9,244 bases of DNA from JAGVWT01 sp964538405 (GTDB lineage: Archaea; Nanobdellota; Nanobdellia; Pacearchaeales; GW2011-AR1). This document shows, one piece after another, positions 1-5,102 of this stretch. The stretch's first letter is position 1; the number at the start of each line of letters is the position of its first letter. A program made the position numbers and the translations under genes. Under the pieces are notes generated by a model. The model did no database searches. It had not been told where the DNA came from and was given only the letters and a program-made list of their open reading frames with translations. The stretch spans positions 1-9,244 of the forward strand of contig CAZIET010000028.1 in assembly GCA_964538405.1 (NCBI GenBank). The letters run 5' to 3'.

Positions 1-1
1 G

Positions 2-121
2 TATTTTAACTTAACAAATCAAACAGGAACTGTTGTTTTAGGAAATAACACAGGGTTATTTATTAATGGTTCGGTAATCAATTTCAATATTTCAAACATA
101 ATTTATCCTTACGCTATAAAT
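2..121 (+). repeat. First visible copy of a ~143-residue tandem repeat in the fibre-like gene
   Basis: The 40 residues encoded here (YFNLTNQT... to ...NFNISNIIYPYAIN) recur at 431-550 as YFNVTNQT... to ...NFNLSNIIYGYAVN, exactly 429 bp later. Most changes are conservative (T/S, I/L/V, L/V), and silent DNA differences are frequent, so the duplication is old and the protein pattern has been kept. The copy begins at the window edge, so further copies upstream are likely. The five sequons of the block (NLT, NQT, NNT, NGS, NIS) are kept in the second copy as NVT, NQT, NNS, NGS, NLS. Confidence 0.85.
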
Positions 122-1528
122 GGATCAACATGGGCATTGAATTATTCAAATTTCTCCAATGTATATGCCTACACACAAAACGGTTCATTAATTGGTTGGG
201 GCAACGCTGTTAACGGAACTCTTGCTACTTGGGCTAATGTCATTAACGGAACCGTAATTCAAGGTAATAATGCAACTTATAGTTACTCATTGAATAATTC
301 ATTATGGAGTCTGAATTATTCCAATTTCTCAACACTATATGCGAATTCATTTTCGTACTACAATTCAACAAATCTGCCTGTTAATTATACAAATGTTTTG
401 GCAAACCAGTCCTTTAATGCGACAAATGGGTATTTTAATGTCACGAATCAGACCTCAAATGTTTTCTTAGCTAATAACAGTGGAATCTTTGTCAACGGAT
501 CTATCATTAATTTCAATCTTTCAAACATAATCTATGGTTATGCTGTGAACGATACTGGTGGGGGAGTTTCATGGTCAGAAGTAATTAATGGGACAATGGC
601 AAGCTGGGCTAATGCTGTGAATGGGACATTAACGACGTGGGCACAGGCGGTAAACACCAGTTTGAGGGCGGGAACAAACAATTCTTTCTTTGGGGTATTC
701 AATTTAAGTAACGCATCCCTTTATCAAGTCATATCAACAAGTGCAGACGGAAATATCACATTTGACAGGGGAGGATTTTTCTACGATAATGTACTGAACA
801 AAACGGGAATAAACACAACAGCTCCTCAAGATACTTTGAACATAATTGGGACCTTAAACGTAACAAACGGAACAAACGGAATTGGAAGCCTATATGTTGG
901 AGCAAATGGAAAAGTCGGAATTGGGAATTCAACCCCCGCAAATACTCTTATAGTGGCTGGAGATACAAATACAACAGGAGGAGTTTACCTTACAAACACA
1001 AAATGTTCTGCAGGACAAGTTCTTAAATCTGATGCAACAACCGGACTGGTTTCGTGTGTGACTGACGCAACAAGTGGAGGAGGAAGAACATTGAATTCAA
1101 CTAGTGCAGATATAACGACATTCTCAACTACATTCAACACAAGCATTCTGGCGTTGGATGTCTCCGCAAATACAAATTACACTTGGGGATGTGATTTAAT
1201 CGCAAATTCAAGCGTTGCAACAACAGGAGTTCAGTTCAATGTTAGTGTTCCAGCTTCGCCAAACAAGTTTACAATGATATATACCCATTATACGACCGCA
1301 ATAGCTTCCTATACTGGAGGGTGCATAGGAAATGCTACCAGCGTATGGACCAACTGCACCAACTTGTCAGCAGGAAATCCTGTTACTTTTTATCCAATTG
1401 AAATAAAAGGCAGATTGTCAAACGGGGCAAATGCAGGAATAATAAACATTTCAGTAAAGAGCGAAGTAGGAACTACTCCTGTAACGATAAAGGGAGGAAG
1501 TTATTGCCATGCAGCTGCCGAGGTGTAA
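2..1528 (+). CDS. Secreted, sequon-rich fibre/adhesin-like protein with phage tail-fibre-type C-terminus (5' partial)
   Basis: The reading frame is open from base 2, so the gene begins left of the window; 508 codons are visible and no start is credible inside (TTG at 137 is an ordinary internal Leu codon). In order: a Asn/Ser/Thr/Tyr/Trp-rich region with a ~143-residue tandem repeat (2-121 and 431-550) and 11-residue Trp repeats; two copies of the stalk motif G-I-(G/N)-x-(S/T)-x-P-x-x-x-L (800-850 and 908-961) familiar from phage tail fibres and bacterial fibre proteins; a Cys pair (codons at about 1004 and 1055); and a ~147-residue C-terminal domain (about 1085-1525) ending NGANAG...VTIKGGSYC, which resembles the terminal beta domain of phage head/tail fibres. 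I count about 47 N-x-S/T sequons. The first 183 residues contain no charged residue. No C-terminal membrane segment is present, so it is probably an extracellular, perhaps trimeric, glycosylated fibre, possibly held by the next protein. Biological target unknown. Family resemblance is from memory of motifs, not a search. Confidence 0.85.
   Translation, partial: YFNLTNQTGTVVLGNNTGLFINGSVINFNISNIIYPYAINGSTWALNYSNFSNVYAYTQNGSLIGWGNAVNGTLATWANVINGTVIQGNNATYSYSLNNSLWSLNYSNFSTLYANSFSYYNSTNLPVNYTNVLANQSFNATNGYFNVTNQTSNVFLANNSGIFVNGSIINFNLSNIIYGYAVNDTGGGVSWSEVINGTMASWANAVNGTLTTWAQAVNTSLRAGTNNSFFGVFNLSNASLYQVISTSADGNITFDRGGFFYDNVLNKTGINTTAPQDTLNIIGTLNVTNGTNGIGSLYVGANGKVGIGNSTPANTLIVAGDTNTTGGVYLTNTKCSAGQVLKSDATTGLVSCVTDATSGGGRTLNSTSADITTFSTTFNTSILALDVSANTNYTWGCDLIANSSVATTGVQFNVSVPASPNKFTMIYTHYTTAIASYTGGCIGNATSVWTNCTNLSAGNPVTFYPIEIKGRLSNGANAGIINISVKSEVGTTPVTIKGGSYCHAAAEV
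197..262 (+). repeat. Two 11-residue Trp/NGT repeats
   Basis: Two consecutive 33-bp units encode W-G-N-A-V-N-G-T-L-A-T and W-A-N-V-I-N-G-T-V-I-Q. The consensus is W-x-x-(A/V)-(V/I)-N-G-T-x-x-(S/T), with a sequon in each unit. The 11-residue spacing of hydrophobic Trp and Val/Ile would suit a hendecad-type coiled-coil stalk, but a beta structure is also possible; this is inference. Confidence 0.75.
431..550 (+). repeat. Second copy of the tandem repeat in the fibre-like gene
   Basis: Encodes 40 residues aligning without gaps to those of 2-121. All five N-x-S/T positions of the block are preserved. After this copy the protein moves into a second Trp-repeat tract (572-670) just as the first copy leads to one at 197-262, so the repeating unit includes both the sequon block and the Trp repeats. 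A shorter echo, W-(A/S)-L-N-Y-S-N-F-S-x-x-Y-A, occurs at 131-169 and 305-343. Confidence 0.85.
572..670 (+). repeat. Three 11-residue Trp/NGT repeats
   Basis: Three consecutive 33-bp units encode W-S-E-V-I-N-G-T-M-A-S, W-A-N-A-V-N-G-T-L-T-T and W-A-Q-A-V-N-T-S-L-R-A. Each keeps a Trp at position 1, a hydrophobic residue at position 5 and a sequon at 6-8, matching the pair at 197-262. The tract ends where the sequence changes to the stalk region. Confidence 0.8.
1520..1525 (+). promoter_or_regulatory. Shine-Dalgarno site GAGGTG that decides the start of the next gene
   Basis: GAGGTG is a six-base match to the archaeal Shine-Dalgarno consensus (AGGAGGTGAT). It lies in the last codons of the fibre-like gene and ends 4 nt before the ATG at 1530. 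It supports 1530 rather than the in-frame ATG at 1509, and indicates translation from a shared transcript. Confidence 0.7.
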
Positions 1529-1529
1529 A

Positions 1530-2663
1530 ATGACAAACAAGATATTACTTTTTTTGATTATTATTTTTATAATTGGCTTTGCATCGGCTACAGGAGAAAG
1601 CTCGTCGTATTCCGTGGGAATCTATGAATCGGCGCCTGGCGGAGGAGCCGCGGAATCTGGCTTTTACTCTCTGTCAAATTCTGCGGGTGCGGGAACGGAA
1701 GCCAATTTTGAAAGTACTGCGTATAAGGGAGATTCAGACGCGGTTGAGACTGATGAGGAATCTGCTGCATCAGAGGAAGAAGAAACAACCACTGCAACAT
1801 CAACAACCACGACAAGCGGTGGAGGAGGAGGCGGAGGAAGTTCAAGTAGCAGTGAAATCGTAATTCCGAAAGTTGCCAAAGGATTTAACGTTAATCCAGA
1901 ACAAATTTCTACATCTTTAACACAGGGAGAAGTTATGACTGAAACTTTTAGGGTTACAAACAAAAAAGGCACACAAGTTGAGTTTACGATAAAAAGCCAG
2001 CTTGAAGAGGGATTGATTTTTATTGAAGAATCAGAATTTACTTTAAACCCTGGCGAATCTAAGGAAATTTCGGTTGATTTTATAGCAAGGGAAGATACAA
2101 AACCAACCTTGTATTTGGGAAAGATAATTGTCAAAGGAGGAGGAGAGTCAGCTGAAATCCTTGTTGCAATAAGTGTCGAATCAAAGGGGGCTTTGCTTGA
2201 TGTAAGGACCGAAATACCAAAAAAATATCATGAAATTTTGCCTGGCGGAGAATTGTTGGCAAACATAAATATGTTTAACTTGGGAATTTCAAAAAGAGCA
2301 GACATAAATTTAAAGTATGTCATATCAGATTTCAATGGGAAAGTTATTTTTACAAAGAATGAAACACTGGCAATAGAGACGCAGACGAGCTTTGTCACTT
2401 CAATCGAGATTCCCCCGAATGTCCCTTATGGAAAATATGTCCTGTATGTTGAGGCAACTTACGATGGAAAAGTCGCTGGAGCAACGGCAAACTTTGAAGT
2501 TGTCTCGGAAATTGTGACTCAAAATGAGAAGATATTTATAGGAATAATAATTGTTCTTATAATGCTGTTGAGCGCAGGAATTCATTTCTACATAAAGGAG
2601 AGATATCCAAGAGAAAAATTCAAGAAAAAAGTTGATTTGAAAAACTTGATAAAAGGTAAATAA
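1530..2663 (+). CDS. Membrane-anchored surface protein: signal peptide, Thr/Gly/Ser linker, two beta-sandwich-like domains, C-terminal TM
   Basis: Function not recognised beyond its architecture. The start at 1530 gives 377 residues beginning MTNK plus a hydrophobic core, with cleavage likely after FASA (residue 20). Residues 23-70 carry a SSSYSVG...GGGAAESGFYSL pattern that I associate, weakly, with other exported prokaryotic proteins. Residues 73-108 are low complexity: acidic, then Thr-rich, then seven Gly and five Ser. Residues ~118-219 and ~221-327 alternate like two Ig/cadherin-type beta sandwiches (for example NPGESKEISVDF, IPPNVPYGKYVLYVEA). Residues ~335-355 form a membrane helix followed by a Lys/Arg-rich tail, giving a type I topology with the bulk outside. 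Only one sequon is seen (N277), in contrast to the upstream protein. The 1-nt gap (TAA-A-ATG) on both sides implies one operon. It may tether or present the fibre-like protein; that is inference. Confidence 0.85.
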   Translation: MTNKILLFLIIIFIIGFASATGESSSYSVGIYESAPGGGAAESGFYSLSNSAGAGTEANFESTAYKGDSDAVETDEESAASEEEETTTATSTTTTSGGGGGGGSSSSSEIVIPKVAKGFNVNPEQISTSLTQGEVMTETFRVTNKKGTQVEFTIKSQLEEGLIFIEESEFTLNPGESKEISVDFIAREDTKPTLYLGKIIVKGGGESAEILVAISVESKGALLDVRTEIPKKYHEILPGGELLANINMFNLGISKRADINLKYVISDFNGKVIFTKNETLAIETQTSFVTSIEIPPNVPYGKYVLYVEATYDGKVAGATANFEVVSEIVTQNEKIFIGIIIVLIMLLSAGIHFYIKERYPREKFKKKVDLKNLIKGK

Positions 2664-2664
2664 A

Positions 2665-3093
2665 ATGGCTTTTGACTATCTCAGCATCGCGATAAGTTTG
2701 CTTATATTTATAATATATTTGGCAGTGTTCTTTGTGCTATTTCATGTAAGCCTTAGGGCTTCTGGAAAACTGGTAAGTTCAATTATGTATTTTAGAGTTG
2801 CAATTGTTTTCCTTATTATTCGTAGGGTTGAAATTATCTTGAGTGATGCAGATATTTTGAAAATACCTTACTTAGAGGATATTATTGCATTATTAGTGGC
2901 AATAGTTTTGCTTTTGGCATTCGTTGAATTCTACAAAGCGGTCTTGGAAGCTACTGGAAAAAGAAGAACTTCAAAAAGAATTGGAAAAGCTGTCAATAAA
3001 TTACAAAATAATCAGATAAAATCTCAAAGCAGATTCAAACCCCTATTCAATCAAAGAATGACTGATGATCATTATCTGGATTTAACGAAGTAA
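2665..3093 (+). CDS. Small integral membrane protein of unknown function, third gene of surface operon
   Basis: 142 residues, no family recognised. Three hydrophobic segments are visible: ~4-28, ~35-57 (containing charged residues at its end) and ~70-92. They are followed by a ~50-residue soluble basic tail rich in Lys, Arg, Asn and Gln (KRRTSKRIGKAVNKLQ...), which by the positive-inside rule is probably cytoplasmic. The start is supported by AGGT at 2654-2657, 7 nt before the ATG, and by the same TAA-A-ATG junction that joins the two upstream genes. Co-translation with two exported proteins suggests a role at the membrane in the same process, such as assembly, export or sensing, but nothing in the sequence fixes which. 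Its last 12 bases overlap the end of gatB on the other strand. Confidence 0.75.
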   Translation: MAFDYLSIAISLLIFIIYLAVFFVLFHVSLRASGKLVSSIMYFRVAIVFLIIRRVEIILSDADILKIPYLEDIIALLVAIVLLLAFVEFYKAVLEATGKRRTSKRIGKAVNKLQNNQIKSQSRFKPLFNQRMTDDHYLDLTK

Positions 3094-4443
3094 TTTTAAT
3101 AAAATCTCTTTTGCAATCCTAAAATCGGCTCTTTTGTTTGATTGCTTCATAACTTGCCCGATAAGAAAGTTCAATGTCTCCTGCTTTCCTGATTTATAAT
3201 CCTGAACTGCTTTTAGGTTTTCTTTTATGACCTTTTCTGCAATCTTTTCAATTTCCTTTTCAGAAGAAATTACTGTGTGTTCTTTTGCTTCTTTTACTGG
3301 AGAGAAGGATTCGGGAATGAATCTGTTCAAGATTTCCTTTGCTTTCAATTCTGTTATTTTCTTGTTTTCAATCAACTGAAGCAATTCAATGAAATGATCA
3401 GGATCAATGGAAACCTCTTCAAGCTCTTTTTTATTATAATTCAAAACCCTTGGCAATTCTCCCATTACCCAGTTTACTGCCAATTGAGGATTTGTTTTTT
3501 CAATGACTTTTTCAAAGAATTCAACAATATCAAGCTTTTTTGTTAAAACTTCTGCATGCTTCTTGTCTATTTTGTATTTCTTCACAATTTTCTTTATTTT
3601 TTCTTGCGGACTTTCTGGAAGCCTTGATTCCAATTCTTTTACTCTTTTGGGATATATCTTAATAACAGGTAAATCTGGTTCTGAAACAAATCTGTAATCA
3701 TGTGCAAGTTCCTTACTTCTCATCTTTATTGTGATTCCCTTTGATTCATTATACATCCTTGTTTCCTGTTCTTTTGGAACGTCTTTCTTTTGCCTCTGAA
3801 TTTCATATTCAATTGCAGTCTTAATATTTGTTAAGGAATTAAGATTTTTCAGCTCAATTCTTTTTCCTTTTAATTCTGGGAGAGAAATATTGACATCCGC
3901 CTTTATTCCAAGGTTTTTGTTAATTAATTTAGCATATTTCAAAGTACTAATCAGATTGCTTAGCCATTCTACAACCTGCTCTGAACTTGTGAAGTCTGGA
4001 TCTGTAACGATTTCAATCAATGGATATCCTGATTTATTGTAATCAATTTCTCCTGTATTTGGATCCCATGAAGCAGGATCTTCCTCCAGATGAGCCTCTG
4101 TTATGTTAATTCCAGAAAATTTTCCTTTTACTCCCGTTGGTGTTGCATAAGGCCCTGAAAGAGTGCTTTGAAATCCTTTTGGTAAATCAGGCCAATCATA
4201 ATGCTTTCTATGCCAGACTAAATTATCATTTATCTTGCATTCAAGAATCAAGCAGATTTGGATTGCTTTGTTTATTGCTTCTTTGTTTGGTGCTAAGGGT
4301 TTGCTTCCCGGCTGACTTGTGCAGCGAGGGCAGATGTATGTATTTGGCTTTGCATTTTTCAAACCATGAAGAGCTTTACAGTCACAAAACAATTTCTCCT
4401 TAACGTTCAAATATCCGTGTATCTCAAGTCCAATCTTAGGCAT
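3082..4443 (-). CDS. gatB: Asp-tRNA(Asn)/Glu-tRNA(Gln) amidotransferase subunit B
   Basis: GatB of the GatCAB complex activates the side-chain carboxylate of a mischarged tRNA with ATP and transfers ammonia from GatA to it. The 453 residues follow the family closely. GLEIHG is at 5-10. A CxC...CxxC zinc cluster has Cys20, Cys22, Cys38 and Cys41. HYDWPDLPKGFQ is at 81-92, HLEED at 118-122, DYNKSGYPLIEIVTDPDF at 134-151 and KADVNIS at 181-187. ELKNLNS (197-203) and ETRMYNESKG...MRSKELAHDYRF (227-252) come next. From ~290 onward are the helical and tail domains, with NWVMGELPRVLN and the C-terminal LNFLIGQVMK that contact tRNA in homologues. Length is slightly under the usual ~470-480. gatA and gatC are not in this window, so the gene stands apart from its partners. 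Because archaea use GatDE for Gln, and GatDE is encoded nearby, GatCAB here most likely serves Asn. The paralogue gatE begins 1.9 kb away on the opposite strand. Confidence 0.95.
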   Translation of the reverse strand: MPKIGLEIHGYLNVKEKLFCDCKALHGLKNAKPNTYICPRCTSQPGSKPLAPNKEAINKAIQICLILECKINDNLVWHRKHYDWPDLPKGFQSTLSGPYATPTGVKGKFSGINITEAHLEEDPASWDPNTGEIDYNKSGYPLIEIVTDPDFTSSEQVVEWLSNLISTLKYAKLINKNLGIKADVNISLPELKGKRIELKNLNSLTNIKTAIEYEIQRQKKDVPKEQETRMYNESKGITIKMRSKELAHDYRFVSEPDLPVIKIYPKRVKELESRLPESPQEKIKKIVKKYKIDKKHAEVLTKKLDIVEFFEKVIEKTNPQLAVNWVMGELPRVLNYNKKELEEVSIDPDHFIELLQLIENKKITELKAKEILNRFIPESFSPVKEAKEHTVISSEKEIEKIAEKVIKENLKAVQDYKSGKQETLNFLIGQVMKQSNKRADFRIAKEILLKLLR

Positions 4444-4464
4444 ATTTAGAGAACTGAAAAATAC

Positions 4465-4473
4465 TTTATTAAA
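4465..4473 (-). promoter_or_regulatory. TATA-like box for leaderless gatB
   Basis: On the minus strand the sequence reads TTTAATAAA, centred about 26 nt upstream of the gatB ATG (4443). No Shine-Dalgarno site precedes that ATG. This is the spacing expected when archaeal transcription starts at the start codon. gatB therefore probably has its own promoter despite lying downstream of the toxin gene (58-bp intergenic stretch). Confidence 0.5.
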
Positions 4474-4500
4474 TTGTTGTTCAAAGAACCGGCTTCAAAA

Positions 4501-4818
4501 TTATTTTATTCTCTTTAATAATTCATTTTTTACTTTGTCTTTCTTCTGTTCTGATAATACCAGCAATGTCTTTTTAATCATGTCTTCTGTTATTGTCATA
4601 ATGTAGTTCATTTTTATTATACTATTAAAAGCCAATCCTTCCTCTCTGGTTATTGCAATTCCTTTCATATTTGGGTTACTTGTTATACCTATAACAATAA
4701 TATTTCCATATTCTTCAAAAAGAACTAAAACTGGACGTACTTTTGTTTCTTGGCTGTCTGTAAACTGCATTTCTGCGAGGACAACTTCTCCAAAATTATA
4801 CTTTTTCCCAGACTTCAT
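4501..4818 (-). CDS. MazF/PemK-like toxin (endoribonuclease family)
   Basis: 105 residues, about the family length. The pattern matches PemK/MazF: KYNFGEVVLAEMQFTDSQ at 6-23, KVRPVLVL at 26-33 with the conserved Arg28, the core strand VIGITSNPN at 42-50 with Thr46/Ser47 at the usual catalytic position, then GLAFNSIIKMNYIMTI at 61-76 and a C-terminal helix. Known members are sequence-specific ribonucleases that cleave mRNA or other RNA and are held inactive by a partner antitoxin. The start overlaps the end of the upstream small gene by 23 bp, a normal arrangement for translationally coupled antitoxin-toxin pairs. The last residues, rich in Lys, show no truncation. Assignment to the fold is good; RNA target and activity are unknown. 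Confidence 0.8.
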   Translation of the reverse strand: MKSGKKYNFGEVVLAEMQFTDSQETKVRPVLVLFEEYGNIIVIGITSNPNMKGIAITREEGLAFNSIIKMNYIMTITEDMIKKTLLVLSEQKKDKVKNELLKRIK

Positions 4819-5026
4819 CGTATTTATTGTCCCAAAGTTCTCTCATTTTCTTCTTTTGGATTTCATGCAGAAATTTGTCATAATGGCTTTGTTTGGTTTT
4901 TGCTTGGACATAGAGACTAATTGCTTTTTGTAACAATTCATTGTATGTCTGCCTTGGACTATCTTTTGCCTTTTTTAGCAATTCTATTACTTCCTTTTTT
5001 AACATTATTGTTGATTCTTTTGTCAT
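4796..5026 (-). CDS. Ribbon-helix-helix-like antitoxin for the adjacent MazF/PemK-like toxin
   Basis: 76 residues. The N-terminal half (STIMLKKEVIELLKKAKDSP at 5-24, then TYNELLQKAI at 27-36) has the strand-helix-helix pattern of small RHH/CopG-type DNA-binding proteins. The C-terminal half carries KKKMRELWDNKYDEVWEKV (58-76), the acidic, Trp-containing tail seen in antitoxins of this type that clamps the toxin. It precedes and overlaps the toxin gene, the expected order. By family behaviour it should neutralise the toxin and repress the shared promoter. ATG at 5026 is the only sensible start and has no leader: a TATA-like box sits about 26 bp upstream. DNA-binding by this protein is inferred, not shown. 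Confidence 0.75.
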   Translation of the reverse strand: MTKESTIMLKKEVIELLKKAKDSPRQTYNELLQKAISLYVQAKTKQSHYDKFLHEIQKKKMRELWDNKYDEVWEKV

Positions 5027-5036
5027 ATATAACTTA

Positions 5037-5055
5037 TTATATATTAATTATATAA
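5037..5055. promoter_or_regulatory. AT-rich inverted repeat, candidate antitoxin operator
   Basis: TTATATA (5037-5043) and TATATAA (5049-5055) are perfect inverted arms around TTAAT. The element lies between the antitoxin start and its TATA-like box and overlaps that box, where a bound repressor would block transcription. In such AT-rich DNA a repeat this short can arise by chance, so the operator role is a suggestion. Confidence 0.35.
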
Positions 5056-5056
5056 A
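5049..5056 (-). promoter_or_regulatory. TATA-like box for the leaderless antitoxin-toxin operon
   Basis: The minus strand reads TTTATATA here, centred about 26 nt upstream of the antitoxin ATG (5026), with no Shine-Dalgarno site between. The sequence is a near-ideal archaeal TATA box, and the spacing places the transcript start at the ATG. Confidence 0.6.
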
Positions 5057-5073
5057 CTTTTCTATCGAATAAC

Positions 5074-5081
5074 TTTTTATA
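5074..5081 (+). promoter_or_regulatory. TATA-like box for leaderless gatD(-gatE)
   Basis: TTTTTATA is centred about 25 nt upstream of the gatD ATG (5103). The bases between contain no Shine-Dalgarno match, so transcription probably starts at or next to the start codon. It is divergent from the antitoxin box, with only 17 bp between the two boxes, so factors binding one may affect the other. Confidence 0.6.
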
Positions 5082-5102
5082 CATATTTGATGTTTTGCTT
5101 AT

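Noticed and set aside
137..139. A start codon for the fibre-like gene at 137 (TTG)
   Set aside because: The frame is open without a stop from base 2, and the repeat copy at 2-121 is in the same frame, so coding clearly continues from the left of the window.
1509..1511. ATG at 1509 as the start of the anchored surface protein
   Set aside because: It would add MQLPRCK before the signal peptide and overlap the upstream gene. ATG 1530 has GAGGTG at a good distance and gives a clean signal peptide.
1818..1841. G-rich run as a G-quadruplex
   Set aside because: It consists of GGA/GGC/GGT codons of a Gly linker, with only two-base G tracts; composition explains it.
1664..2134. Open frame of 156 codons on the - strand
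   Set aside because: It is opposite the well-supported surface protein; its Pro/Val/Ser runs are the complement of the Gly/Ser/Thr linker codons, and no family pattern is visible.
3082..4443. gatB as a degenerate copy of gatE or vice versa
   Set aside because: Each has its own subfamily motifs (CxxC cluster and ELKNLNS in GatB; DGSNTSGFQRT and EIKGVQALDMIP in GatE) and an intact frame; they are true paralogues.
4479..4489. Hairpin GTTC-AAA-GAAC as a terminator between the toxin and gatB genes
   Set aside because: Only four base pairs and no T tract directly after it on the - strand; too weak to call.
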